From assembly GCF_048263515.1 (NCBI RefSeq), contig NZ_JBLXEC010000010.1, positions 62,001 through 126,000 of the forward strand: a DNA stretch of 64,000 nucleotides. Direction: 5' to 3'. This stretch comes from Marinovum sp048263515. Its GTDB lineage: Bacteria > Pseudomonadota > Alphaproteobacteria > Rhodobacterales > Rhodobacteraceae. Numbering within the stretch: position 1 is the first letter of the stretch; each line of letters opens with the position of its first letter. The notes under the pieces are model-generated. The model saw only the letters and a program-made list of their open reading frames with translations, searched no databases and had not been told where the DNA came from. Positions 9,153-17,450 of the stretch are shown here, one piece after another. A program made the position numbers and the translations under genes.

Positions 9153-9644
9153 ATGACCCCCGAAGAGATCGCCCGCCTGCCCTATCGCCGCAATGTCGGC
9201 GTGATGCTCGTCAATCCTGAGGGTGGCGTCTTTGTCGGTCAGCGGATCGACAGCGAGACCCCGGCGTGGCAGATGCCCCAGGGCGGCATCGACGCCGGAG
9301 AGGACGCCCGCGACGCCGCGCTCCGCGAATTGCAGGAAGAGACCGGCGTGCTGCCCGAGCTGGTGACGGTCGAGGCCGAGACCGAGACCTGGATTCCCTA
9401 CGACCTGCCGCACGATCTGGTGCCGCGCATCTGGAAGGGCCGGTTTCGCGGTCAGGAACAGAAGTGGTTCCTGATGCGTTTCCATGGCAGCGACGACCAG
9501 GTGCGGATCGATGCCGACGACCACCAGGAATTCTCGGAATGGCGCTGGCTGCCGCATGACCAGCTGGTGGCCCATATCGTGCCCTTCAAGCGCGAGGTCT
9601 ATGCCCGCGTCGTCGACGAGTTCCGCCCGTATCTCGAGAGGTGA
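9153..9644 (+). CDS. rppH: RNA pyrophosphohydrolase (Nudix)
   Basis: This 163-residue Nudix hydrolase removes pyrophosphate from the 5' end of mRNA and so triggers decay. The Nudix box spans Gly44-Val66 and matches the G-x5-E-x7-REUxEExGU pattern at every position. The N-terminal YRRNVGVML and the MPQGGID core are typical of RppH (IalA/YgdP). An AGGAGG site precedes ATG 9153. It lies downstream of ctpA across a GC-rich inverted repeat (about 9103-9128). Confidence 0.95.
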   Translation: MTPEEIARLPYRRNVGVMLVNPEGGVFVGQRIDSETPAWQMPQGGIDAGEDARDAALRELQEETGVLPELVTVEAETETWIPYDLPHDLVPRIWKGRFRGQEQKWFLMRFHGSDDQVRIDADDHQEFSEWRWLPHDQLVAHIVPFKREVYARVVDEFRPYLER

Positions 9645-9647
9645 CAG

Positions 9648-10136
9648 ATGCGCCTTCTGACTTCCCTTCCCCTGCTGCTCTGGGCCGCCGGTGCCCAGGC
9701 GCTGACCTGCCTGCCACATGACGTGGCCGCGACCTATCGCGATGCCGAGAAAAGCGAAGACCGCTACATGGTGGTACTGGGGCAGATGAGCTTTGACGAG
9801 GGCCTGCTGCCCAAGACCGACATGGCCAACCAGCAGAACAACCCGCCAGACACCCGCATTCCCGCCCGCCTGAAGGGCGAGGCGCTGACCCGCGCGGGTT
9901 TCAACCATCCTTATGACGAAGAGATCGTGCTGAATGCGCAATGTTATGGCCCGTGGTGCGCCGGCGCGGTGACCGGTAACGAAGTGCTGGCCTTCGTCAA
10001 CCTCGACGCCGAGACGCCAGAGGTCACGATCAATCCCTGCGGCGGCTTTGCTTTCGGCTCGCCCACGCCAGAGATGACCGAACAGGTGATCGCCTGCCAC
10101 AACGGCGGCGACTGCACGCCGCGGCTGCACCGCTAG
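9648..10136 (+). CDS. Secreted cysteine-containing protein of unknown function
   Basis: I do not recognise this 162-residue protein. Residues 1-18 form a clear signal peptide (short positive start, LLTSLPLLLWAAGAQA). The mature part has several cysteines (TCLP, QCYGPWCAG, NPCGG and, at the end, ACHNGGDC) that could form disulfides. The middle resembles small exported proteins seen near rppH in Rhodobacterales, but I cannot name a family. It starts 3 bases after rppH and converges with the L,D-transpeptidase gene. I rate it real because of the signal peptide and operon position. Confidence 0.75.
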   Translation: MRLLTSLPLLLWAAGAQALTCLPHDVAATYRDAEKSEDRYMVVLGQMSFDEGLLPKTDMANQQNNPPDTRIPARLKGEALTRAGFNHPYDEEIVLNAQCYGPWCAGAVTGNEVLAFVNLDAETPEVTINPCGGFAFGSPTPEMTEQVIACHNGGDCTPRLHR

Positions 10137-10139
10137 GGC

Positions 10140-10622
10140 TCAGGGCACAATCAGCCGCGTGCCGGGGGCGGCCAGCGCCGCGATCCGGCGCAGGTGATCC
10201 GGGCGGAAGGCGATGCAGCCCTCGGTCGGATAGCCCGGCCGACGCCAGCGATGCAGAAAGATCGCCGAGCCACGCCCGGACGTCGCCACCGGCCAGTTCC
10301 AGTCTGTCAGCAGCACCAGATCATACAGCGGATCGGCCCGGCGCAGCACTTCGTGCGAGCCGGCGTAGGGCGCACGCACCAGCGTGTTGTAGTCCACGTC
10401 ACCGGCATCGTCGGACCAGAGATCGCCAGGCCGGATCGGCTCGGCCCAAGGCGCCGGGCGGGCGATCCGGTCGGGGCGATAGAGCAGCCCGGTGATGTGA
10501 TGCACCCCGCGCGGGGTGGCGCCGTCGCCTTCGCGCTTGTCAGCGGCCAGCCCGCCCTTGCCGATGGTGCAGGGCCAGAGCCGCCCGGCAAAGCGCAGTC
10601 CACGCGGCGTCAGCACCATCAT
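10140..10622 (-). CDS. L,D-transpeptidase (YkuD) family protein
   Basis: This 160-residue protein has the YkuD catalytic motif: a His (FLHRW) followed by PTEGCIAF, where Cys is the nucleophile and Thr replaces the usual Ser. It has no signal peptide or peptidoglycan-binding domain; this small cytoplasmic-looking form is widespread in Rhodobacterales. The family cross-links peptidoglycan or attaches proteins to it, but the role of this short class is not known. Its start overlaps the ribA stop by ATGA, and a second ATG directly follows the first. Confidence 0.85.
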   Translation of the reverse strand: MMVLTPRGLRFAGRLWPCTIGKGGLAADKREGDGATPRGVHHITGLLYRPDRIARPAPWAEPIRPGDLWSDDAGDVDYNTLVRAPYAGSHEVLRRADPLYDLVLLTDWNWPVATSGRGSAIFLHRWRRPGYPTEGCIAFRPDHLRRIAALAAPGTRLIVP

Positions 10623-11713
10623 AGCAGATGCCCCGATTTCGCCGCCTTGGTGGCGAGATAGGCGGCGTTCTGGTCGGTCTGGCCGACCTTGAGAGGCACC
10701 CGTTCCGTCACTGCGATGCCGGTGTCCTGCATCATCGCAATCTTGCGCGGGTTGTTGGTCAGCAGGCGCACCTGGGCAAACCCCATGGTCTTGAGGATAT
10801 CGGCGCCGATGCGGAAATCGCGCTCGTCATCCTCGAAGCCCAGCCTGTGGTTGGCCTCGACCGTGTCAAAGCCCTGATCCTGCAACGAATAGGCGCGCAT
10901 CTTGTTGGCGAGGCCGATGCCACGCCCCTCCTGGTTGAGGTAGAGCAGCACGCCCCGGCCCTCTTCGCCCATCTGCGCCAGCGCAGCATGCAGCTGCGGG
11001 CCGCAGTCGCATTTCAGCGAGCCCAGCACATCGCCGGTAAAACAGGCCGAATGCAGCCGCGCCAGCACCGGCTGGCTGCGATCGGGCCGGCCGATCTCAA
11101 AGGCGTAATGCTCGACGCCGCCATCGTCGGGGCGAAAGATGTGCAGCCGTCCGCCCTGGGCCAGCCGTGTGGGCAGGCGCGCGGCCACCACCGGATGCGG
11201 ATCGGTGGCGCGCAGCAGCAGAGGCCCGGCGCTTTCGGCATCGAGCCGCGTGAGCAGGCCGACCTCCGGCAGGCTCTCGACCGCGGTTTCCAGCACCACG
11301 GCGGCAGGCAGAAGCTGCGCCGATTTGACCAGAGAAACCGCCAGCCGGTGCAGCGCCGCATCGCCGTCGCGCAGGGCAAAGAGCGGGCCTTTCATCGGCA
11401 TCCGCAGATCATCGGCGGGGTCGGCCATCGCCCGAATCCAGCCGCAATCGACGCTTTCGGGCAGCGGCAGCCGCGCGACATCGCCGTCATAGGCCCGTGC
11501 TTTCAGCGTCTCGGCCCGCCGTCCGGTGATCGCCAGCACCGGGGCACCGCCCAGCGCCCTGAGCGTGGCCAGCCGCGCCGGGCCCATGGTCTCGGCCGCG
11601 AGCACCAGCGCGCTGCTGCCATGACCACAGAGCACGACCGGCACCCCCATCCGAAGATCGGCGCGCGCGCGGTTGATCAGCTCCGCGGTGTCAGGGGCGA
11701 AATGTCCAGTCAT
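10619..11713 (-). CDS. ribA: GTP cyclohydrolase II with N-terminal extension
   Basis: This 364-residue enzyme opens GTP to form the first riboflavin precursor. The catalytic domain is about residues 175-364, with zinc ligands Cys224, Cys235 and Cys237 at the canonical spacing and a QEGRGIGL block. E. coli RibA is about 200 residues; the extra 170 N-terminal residues here have no dihydroxybutanone-phosphate-synthase motif that I can see. Similar long forms occur in related alphaproteobacteria. The gene is divergent from the CenR-like regulator and overlaps the transpeptidase gene downstream. Confidence 0.92.
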   Translation of the reverse strand: MTGHFAPDTAELINRARADLRMGVPVVLCGHGSSALVLAAETMGPARLATLRALGGAPVLAITGRRAETLKARAYDGDVARLPLPESVDCGWIRAMADPADDLRMPMKGPLFALRDGDAALHRLAVSLVKSAQLLPAAVVLETAVESLPEVGLLTRLDAESAGPLLLRATDPHPVVAARLPTRLAQGGRLHIFRPDDGGVEHYAFEIGRPDRSQPVLARLHSACFTGDVLGSLKCDCGPQLHAALAQMGEEGRGVLLYLNQEGRGIGLANKMRAYSLQDQGFDTVEANHRLGFEDDERDFRIGADILKTMGFAQVRLLTNNPRKIAMMQDTGIAVTERVPLKVGQTDQNAAYLATKAAKSGHLL

Positions 11714-11865
11714 CGGCTCCGGATGTAGCGCTTAATGATCGGGAATTGAAACATTTCCTCATCCCGCGGGCCAATATCACACGAGCGCGTGAACGGGCTG
11801 CAGCAAAACTTGCCCCAGGCCCGCCGCGCCCCAATGTCGGAAGCAAGCGAATTGGAGAGACCGAG

Positions 11866-12552
11866 ATGGCACAACTGAAGAACCTGCTTCTGGTGGATGA
11901 CGACGACGACCTGCGCGAGGCGCTGGCCGAACAGCTGGTCATCACCGAGGATTTCGAGGTCTTCGAGGCCAGCAATGGCGGCGAGGCAATGGAAAAGGTC
12001 AAGGCGTCGCACTTCGACCTGATCATCCTCGACGTGGGCCTGCCCGACACCGACGGCCGCGAGCTCTGCCGGCTGATGCGCAAGCAGGGCGTCAAGGCGC
12101 CGGTGCTGATGCTGACCGGCCATGACAGCGATGCCGACACCATCCTCGGGCTTGATGCCGGGGCGAACGATTACGTCATCAAGCCGTTCAAGTTCCCGGT
12201 GCTTCTGGCCCGCATCCGCGCCCAACTGCGCCAGCACGAACAGAGCGAGGACGCGGTCTTTGCGCTGGGGCCCTACACCTTCAAGCCGTCGATGAAGACG
12301 CTGGTGACCGAGGACGAGCGCAAGATCCGGCTGACCGAGAAAGAGACCAACATCCTGAAATACCTCTATCGCGCTCCCGAAGGCGTGGTGCCGCGCGACG
12401 TGCTGCTGCACGAGGTCTGGGGCTACAATGCCGGCGTGACGACACATACGCTCGAGACGCACATCTACAGGTTGCGCCAAAAAATTGAGCCTGAGCCGTC
12501 AAATGCAAGGCTTCTTGTGACTGAATCTGGCGGATATCGGCTGAATGCCTGA
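11866..12552 (+). CDS. OmpR/PhoB-family response regulator, CenR-like
   Basis: This 228-residue DNA-binding response regulator has a receiver domain (1-120) with acidic DDDDD near residue 11, phospho-acceptor Asp56 and Lys in VIKPFK, and a winged-helix domain (about 130-228). No sensor kinase lies next to it, which fits the orphan placement of CenR, the essential envelope regulator of Caulobacter. The assignment to CenR is by overall resemblance only. ATG 11866 has GGAGAG upstream; an in-frame ATG at 11746 would add 40 residues of poor composition, so I reject it. The divergent gap to ribA (11714-11865) must hold both promoters. Confidence 0.85.
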   Translation: MAQLKNLLLVDDDDDLREALAEQLVITEDFEVFEASNGGEAMEKVKASHFDLIILDVGLPDTDGRELCRLMRKQGVKAPVLMLTGHDSDADTILGLDAGANDYVIKPFKFPVLLARIRAQLRQHEQSEDAVFALGPYTFKPSMKTLVTEDERKIRLTEKETNILKYLYRAPEGVVPRDVLLHEVWGYNAGVTTHTLETHIYRLRQKIEPEPSNARLLVTESGGYRLNA

Positions 12553-12584
12553 AAGGTCGCATGGATCGGTGGCAGAAAAAGTGC

Positions 12585-12690
12585 TAGGTTCGGTGTACCT
12601 TTTAAGGTGAACGAGATCCCGTTGCATGTGCGGGTTATCACATGCTCCTCCCTGTTGGACTGACCCGGGCCTCGGCTCGGGTCTTTTTTT
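12585..12690 (+). ncRNA. Candidate small RNA with anti-Shine-Dalgarno stretch
   Basis: Downstream of the response regulator lies a short segment built like an alphaproteobacterial small RNA. It has a small hairpin near 12585-12600, a perfect 7-bp stem (12624-12630 with 12639-12645, 8-base loop), an exposed CTCCTCCC (12645-12652) complementary to ribosome binding sites, and a strong terminator with seven T (12662-12690). It could instead be just the regulator's 3' UTR. The 5' end is a guess. Confidence 0.45.
12662..12690 (+). terminator. Rho-independent terminator
   Basis: A stem GACCCG/CGGGTC, extended by a wobble pair, is followed by CTTTTTTT. This is the clearest textbook terminator in the window. 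It ends either the response-regulator transcript or a separate small RNA. Confidence 0.85.
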
Positions 12691-12742
12691 GGGTGGGAGC
12701 CATCTGGGCAATATCAGCCCCCAGCAGATGTCCTGAGCGCCA

Positions 12743-12866
12743 GCGCGTTAACAGCGGCTGCAAGCCGCCGCGCATCGCCGGGCCGCCCCCCGGCACGGCG
12801 ATTTGGCTGGCGTGAGCGCGCCGATCTGATCTCTTTCGGACTTGGCCGAGATAAAGCGCTGCCGAA
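12743..12866. repeat. Diverged copy of the icd-ureG intergenic repeat
   Basis: The stretch beginning GCGCG, then AACAGCGGCTGCAAGCCGCC and a palindrome (ATCGCC...GGCGAT), resembles in order and spacing the two long repeats at 61461 and 61819, but with many substitutions. The rest of the gap 12691-12922 shows no reading frame that I would call. Confidence 0.4.
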
Positions 12867-12922
12867 CTGGCAGAGGTCGCCGCACCGCGGCCCGACGATA
12901 CGCGGCTCGGAGCGCTCCAACG

Positions 12923-12952
12923 AAAAAGGGCGGGGAGACCCCCCCGCCCTTT
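12923..12952 (-). terminator. Rho-independent terminator of ilvE
   Basis: An 11-bp stem (12925-12935 with 12942-12952) carries, on the minus strand, a TTTTT run ending at 12923. It lies just past the ilvE stop codon. Confidence 0.75.
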
Positions 12953-12972
12953 CGAACCCCAAGCGGACAGGC

Positions 12973-13842
12973 TTACGTCCGCACCAGCTCTTCGTAGGCT
13001 TCTGCCATGTCGCGGGTCAGCGCGCCGACCTCGAAGGTGTAGTCGCCGATCTGCGACACCGGCGTCACTTCCGCCGCCGTGCCGGTCAGCCAGCACTGCT
13101 CGAAGCCTTCCAGCTCTTCCGGCATGATGTGGCGCTCGTGCACCGCGATCTGGCGGTCCTTGAGCATGCCGATCACCGTCTGACGGGTGATGCCGTTGAG
13201 GATGCAATCGGGCAGCGGCGTGTGCACTTCGCCGTCCTTGACGAAGAAGATGTTGGCGCCCGTCGCCTCGGCCACGTAGCCGCGGTAGTCCATGAACAGC
13301 GCGTCGGAGCAGCCCTTGGCCTCGGCGGCGTGCTTGGACATGGTGCAGATCATGTAGAGGCCAGCGGCCTTTGCCGAGGTCGGGATGGTCTCGGGCGAGG
13401 GGCGTTTCCACTTGGAGATGTCGAGCTTGGCGCCCTTCATCTTGGCGTCACCGTAATAGGCACCCCATTCCCAGGCCGCGACCGCGACCCGCACCGGGTT
13501 GCGCGCCGAGGCGACACCCATATCCTCGCCAGACCCGCGCCAGGCCACCGCGCGCACATAGGCGTCGGTCAGGCCATTGGCCTTGAGCACCTCGTATTTC
13601 GCGGCTTCCAGCTCATCGACCGAGAACGGGATCGGCATGTCGAGCAGCTCGCCGGACTTGTGCAGCCGCTCGGAATGCCGGCGGCTTTCGAAAATCTTGC
13701 CGTTGTAGGCGCGCTCGCCCTCGAACACCGAGCTGGCGTAATGCAGCCCGTGGGTCAGGATGTGCACATTTGCATCCCGCCAGTCGACGAGCGTGCCGTC
13801 CAACCAGATCTTGCCGTCGCGATCATCATATGAGCCAGCCAT
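12973..13842 (-). CDS. ilvE: Branched-chain-amino-acid aminotransferase
   Basis: This 289-residue class IV PLP enzyme transaminates Leu, Ile and Val with 2-oxoglutarate. The predicted PLP-Lys is Lys158 (SAKAAGLY); the conserved EATGANIF lies near residue 192 and TGTAAEVTPV near 255. ATG 13842 has GGAGGAG upstream; an ATG ten codons earlier is in frame but lacks this. The gene is divergent from petP across a 161-base gap with an AT-rich patch and two TTGCGCA copies, a plausible operator region. Confidence 0.94.
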   Translation of the reverse strand: MAGSYDDRDGKIWLDGTLVDWRDANVHILTHGLHYASSVFEGERAYNGKIFESRRHSERLHKSGELLDMPIPFSVDELEAAKYEVLKANGLTDAYVRAVAWRGSGEDMGVASARNPVRVAVAAWEWGAYYGDAKMKGAKLDISKWKRPSPETIPTSAKAAGLYMICTMSKHAAEAKGCSDALFMDYRGYVAEATGANIFFVKDGEVHTPLPDCILNGITRQTVIGMLKDRQIAVHERHIMPEELEGFEQCWLTGTAAEVTPVSQIGDYTFEVGALTRDMAEAYEELVRT

Positions 13843-14003
13843 AACGCTCCTCCAAAGCCCTTCATTTTCCATAAGTTGCGCAGATTCGGACCGATGTGGA
13901 CATAATATTGCGCAAAAACTGTCCGTCGCTAGCAGTTGAGCCTTGGAATGTCAACAAGGCTGACGTACTGTGACAGGGCAGACAGGCAAGACAAGGGAGA
14001 GGC

Positions 14004-14498
14004 ATGGCAGAGCCAAGCGGAGAACAGCTGCTCTATCTGACCGATGAACAGCTTCGGCAGGGGATCGAGGCGATGTTCTTTGCCTATCGCGGCTTTACCG
14101 CCGACCCTGACAGGATCCTCGATGAATATGCCTATGGCCGGGCACACCACCGGGCCATCCACTTCATCAATTGTGCCCCCGGCACCACCGTCAACAACCT
14201 GCTCAACATCCTCGGGGTCACGAAGCAATCGCTGAACCGTGTGTTGCGCACGCTGATCGCTGACGGTCTTGTGGAAAGCAGGGTGGGCCGGTTGGACAAG
14301 CGCGAGCGCCACCTCTACCTGACCGAGGAGGGCAAGGCCCTGGAGGCACAATTGTCGGATGCCCAGCGGGCGCGGATGCGCGCCGCCTATCGCAAGGCCG
14401 GACCCGAGGCCGTGGCCGGATTTCGCCAGGTACTCGAGGCAATGATGGATGCCGACATGCGGCGCAACTATCTTGCCCTGCGGGAGCCGCGGCCATGA
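14004..14498 (+). CDS. petP: MarR-family regulator PetP
   Basis: This 164-residue winged-helix protein has a MarR fold (about 35-140): recognition helix LGVTKQSLNRVLRTLIADGL and wing RLDKRERHLYLT. It overlaps the following response-regulator gene by ATGA. The pair matches petP-petR of Rhodobacter capsulatus, where petR is upstream of the cytochrome bc1 genes and needed for respiratory and photosynthetic growth. The petABC genes are not next to it here. The name rests on the gene pair and family resemblance. Confidence 0.88.
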   Translation: MAEPSGEQLLYLTDEQLRQGIEAMFFAYRGFTADPDRILDEYAYGRAHHRAIHFINCAPGTTVNNLLNILGVTKQSLNRVLRTLIADGLVESRVGRLDKRERHLYLTEEGKALEAQLSDAQRARMRAAYRKAGPEAVAGFRQVLEAMMDADMRRNYLALREPRP

Positions 14499-15196
14499 CC
14501 GCGCATGACCTGCACCTGCTGATCGTCGATGACGACGAACGCATCCGCGTGCTGCTTCAGAAATTCCTGATCCGCAACGGCTTCCTCGTCTCGGCGGCGC
14601 GCGATGCCGGCCATGCCAGGCGCATCCTGTCAGGGCTCGATTTCGACCTGATCGTGCTCGACGTGATGATGCCGGGCGAGGATGGCATCAGCCTGACCCG
14701 CGACCTGAGGCAGACCTCGACCACGCCGATCCTGCTGCTCACCGCCAAGGGCGAGACCGAGGACCGGATTGCCGGGCTCGAGGCCGGCGCCGATGATTAC
14801 CTGGTCAAACCCTTCGAACCCAAGGAGCTGCTGCTCCGGATCAACGCCATCCTGCGGCGCATGCCGGAGGCGCCGGAGACCAATGCGCTGCCCAAGCTGC
14901 TGTCGCTGGGGCCGTTGCGCTATGACATCGCCCGCGGCGAGCTCTGGCAGGGCGAAGAGCAGGTGCGCCTGACCGCCACCGAGAGCCAGCTGATGCGGAT
15001 CTTTGCCGCCAAGCCCGGCGAGGCGGTGAGCCGCGCGCAGCTGGTCGAGGACCTCGGCCGCGACAAGGGTCAGAGCCAGGAACGCGCGGTCGACGTGCAG
15101 ATCACGCGACTCAGGCGCAAGCTCGAGGCCGATCCGAAACAACCGCGCTACCTGCAGACGGTGCGCGGGGCGGGGTACATGCTGGCGCCGGATTGA
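14495..15196 (+). CDS. petR: Response regulator PetR
   Basis: This 233-residue OmpR/PhoB-type regulator has a receiver domain with the DDD cluster at 12-14, phospho-acceptor Asp56, Thr/Lys positions in LLLTAKGE and LVKPFEP, and a C-terminal winged helix ending TVRGAGYMLAPD. It is coupled to petP by a four-base overlap. No histidine kinase is adjacent, as in R. capsulatus. See petP for the basis of the name. Confidence 0.9.
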   Translation: MTAHDLHLLIVDDDERIRVLLQKFLIRNGFLVSAARDAGHARRILSGLDFDLIVLDVMMPGEDGISLTRDLRQTSTTPILLLTAKGETEDRIAGLEAGADDYLVKPFEPKELLLRINAILRRMPEAPETNALPKLLSLGPLRYDIARGELWQGEEQVRLTATESQLMRIFAAKPGEAVSRAQLVEDLGRDKGQSQERAVDVQITRLRRKLEADPKQPRYLQTVRGAGYMLAPD

Positions 15197-15296
15197 TCTT
15201 GCGGCAGGTGGTGGGCAGACTTGCCCACCCGCATGCGGGGTTTATGTCGGGCCGGCGGAGCCTTCTGTGCCGTGGGGCCTGGCGTGTATGGGGCAC

Positions 15297-15322
15297 TGGC
15301 GTATTTTGCAAAGAGAAGAAGC
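15297..15322 (+). repeat. Short recurring intergenic motif, copy 2
   Basis: TGGCGTATTTT followed by GCAAAGAGAAGAAGC matches the motif before gpmI (5022-5046) except for one inserted and one changed base. It ends 14 bases before the ATG of the deacetylase-like gene, next to its GGGGGGAGG ribosome binding site. Confidence 0.55.
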
Positions 15323-15336
15323 AGGGGGGAGGCACG

Positions 15337-16260
15337 ATGACCTTGGTGTTGAGCCATGAGGCGGGGCTGGGACATGTGACGCCGGAGGGCCATCCGGAAC
15401 AGGTGGCGCGGCTGGAGCATGTGTTGCACGCGCTGCGACAGGCGGATGTGCAGGTTGAGACCGCGCCGGAGGGCGCACGGGCGGATGTACTGCTCTGCCA
15501 CCCGGAGGCTTACGTGGCCTATCTTGAAGGGGCGCAGCCGGCGACGGGGCAAAAGGCGCTGGATGCGGATACCTGGATGTCGCCGGGATCGCTGGCGGCG
15601 GCCTGGCGCGGGGTCGGCGCGGTGCGCGAGGCGGTCGACCGGGTGCTGGCGGGCGAGGTGAAGAACGCCTTCTGCGCCATCCGGCCCCCGGGGCACCATG
15701 CCGAAAGCGAGACGCCGATGGGGTTCTGCCTGTTCGGCAATGTCGCCATCGGCGCGAAACATGCGCTGGAGCGGCACGGGTTGAGCCGCGTCGCGGTGGT
15801 GGATTTCGATGTGCATCACGGCAATGGCACCCAGGCGCTGCTCTGGGACGAGGCACGCGCGCTGTTTGTCAGCAGTCAGCAGATGCCGCTCTGGCCCGGT
15901 AGCGGCGATCCCTCGGAGCGGGGGGCGCATGGCAACGTGCTGAACATCCCGCTGGCGCCGGGCTCTGATGGCTACGAGATGCGCGATGCCTATACTCATG
16001 AGGTGCTGCCGCGGCTGCGCGACTTTGCGCCCGAGCTGATCCTGATCTCGGCCGGTTTCGACGCCCATCGCGACGACCCGCTGGCCAATCTCAACTGGTC
16101 GACCGAGGATTTCGTCTGGCTGACGCAGGAGATCTGCCAGGTGGCGCAAGACTGTTGCGAGGGCCGGGTGGTCTCTGTTCTGGAAGGCGGTTATGATCTG
16201 GCCGCATTGGCGGAGGCAGTCACCGCCCATGTGAAAACGCTTCAGGAGGCCGCGGCGTGA
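15337..16260 (+). CDS. Histone-deacetylase-fold hydrolase (acetylpolyamine amidohydrolase-like)
   Basis: This 307-residue zinc hydrolase of the arginase/deacetylase fold shows the active-site pair in RPPGHHAE (near residue 113), the metal-binding DFDVHHGNGT (near 153) and ISAGFDAHRDDP (near 236). Bacterial members deacetylate polyamines or other small acetylated amines, and the true substrate is unknown. ATG 15337 follows a strong GGGGGGAGG. The stop overlaps the GTG start of xseB, so deacetylase, xseB, ispA and dxs appear to form one operon. Confidence 0.9.
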   Translation: MTLVLSHEAGLGHVTPEGHPEQVARLEHVLHALRQADVQVETAPEGARADVLLCHPEAYVAYLEGAQPATGQKALDADTWMSPGSLAAAWRGVGAVREAVDRVLAGEVKNAFCAIRPPGHHAESETPMGFCLFGNVAIGAKHALERHGLSRVAVVDFDVHHGNGTQALLWDEARALFVSSQQMPLWPGSGDPSERGAHGNVLNIPLAPGSDGYEMRDAYTHEVLPRLRDFAPELILISAGFDAHRDDPLANLNWSTEDFVWLTQEICQVAQDCCEGRVVSVLEGGYDLAALAEAVTAHVKTLQEAAA

Positions 16261-16499
16261 GCGAGAAGACAGTAGACGATCTGACATTCGAAGAGGCCAT
16301 GGCCGAGCTGGAGCGCGTGGTCGGCCAGCTGGAACGCGGCGACGTGGCGCTCGACGATTCGATCAAGCTCTACGAGCGGGGCGCGGCGCTGAAGAAGCGC
16401 TGCGAGCAGAAGCTCAAGGAGGCCGAGGAAAAGGTCCATGCGATCACCACCGACGCCGAGGGCAATGCCACCGGCTCGCGCCCGGTCGAAGGCCTGTAA
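16257..16499 (+). CDS. xseB: Exodeoxyribonuclease VII small subunit
   Basis: This 80-residue protein shows the XseB pattern: DDLTFEEAMAELERVVGQLE at the start, then a helix ending LYERGAALKKRCEQKL. It binds XseA to make the single-strand nuclease. It starts with GTG in a four-base overlap with the deacetylase-like gene and precedes ispA and dxs, the usual xseB-ispA-dxs order. Confidence 0.94.
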   Translation: MSEKTVDDLTFEEAMAELERVVGQLERGDVALDDSIKLYERGAALKKRCEQKLKEAEEKVHAITTDAEGNATGSRPVEGL

Positions 16500-16562
16500 C
16501 CACAGGCGCAGGCGCCGCGTTTCGGCAGCTTTCGCCGGGTTGCGCCCGAGAGGATCCCCCGC

Positions 16563-17432
16563 ATGTTCACCGATGCCCTGAAATCGGACGCTGCCCGCGT
16601 CTCGGCCCATCTCGAGCGGGTGATTGCCGCGATGGATGACCTGCCGGTCACCCGCGCGATGCGCTATGCCGTTACCGGCGGCAAGGGGCTGCGCGGCTTT
16701 CTGGTGATGGAGAGCGCGCGGTTGCATGGCGTGGCCGAGGAAAATGGGCTCTGGCCCGCCGGGGCGATCGAGGCGGTGCACGCCTACAGCCTGGTGCATG
16801 ACGACCTGCCCTGCATGGATGACGACGACCTGCGCCGCGGTCAACCCACCGTGCATGTGAAATGGACCGAGGCGACGGCGGTGCTGGCCGGCGATGCCCT
16901 GTTGACGCTGGGGTTCGAGATGGTGAGCGATCCGCGCTGCCATGACGCGCCTGCGGTGCGTGCCGACCTGGCGCTGTCGCTGGCACGGGCGGCGGGGGCG
17001 CGCGGCATGGTGCTGGGCCAGGCGCTTGATATCGCGGCGGAAAGCGCCGATGCGCCGCTTGACCTGCAGGAAATCACCCGGCTGCAGGCCGGCAAGACCG
17101 GCGCGCTGATCCAGTGGTCGGCCGAGGCCGGGGCGCGGCTGGCCGAGGCCGATCCGGCCCCCTTGCGGCACTATGCGCAGGCGCTGGGCCTTGCCTTTCA
17201 GATCGCCGACGACATCTTGGATGTGGAAGGCGATGCGCAGAAAGCCGGCAAACGCCTGCAGAAGGATGCGGCGGCGGGCAAGGCCACCTTCGTCTCGTTG
17301 CTGGGGCTGGAACCGGCCCGCAAACGGGCGCAGGCGCTGGTCACCGAGGCCTGCGATGCGCTCTCGCCTTACGGCCCCCGGGCCGAAACCTTGCGCGAGG
17401 CCGCCCGCTTCGTTATCTCGCGCGACAATTGA
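16563..17432 (+). CDS. ispA: Farnesyl diphosphate synthase (polyprenyl synthetase)
   Basis: This 289-residue class I prenyltransferase condenses isopentenyl diphosphate with DMAPP and GPP. The first Asp-rich motif is DDLPCMDDDD (near residue 80) and the second QIADDILD (near 217). GGKGLRGFL near residue 40 binds the diphosphate. Length and the xseB-ispA-dxs context support farnesyl rather than longer-chain products. Confidence 0.93.
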   Translation: MFTDALKSDAARVSAHLERVIAAMDDLPVTRAMRYAVTGGKGLRGFLVMESARLHGVAEENGLWPAGAIEAVHAYSLVHDDLPCMDDDDLRRGQPTVHVKWTEATAVLAGDALLTLGFEMVSDPRCHDAPAVRADLALSLARAAGARGMVLGQALDIAAESADAPLDLQEITRLQAGKTGALIQWSAEAGARLAEADPAPLRHYAQALGLAFQIADDILDVEGDAQKAGKRLQKDAAAGKATFVSLLGLEPARKRAQALVTEACDALSPYGPRAETLREAARFVISRDN

Positions 17433-17450
17433 GAGGCCAAGGAGCCGCGC

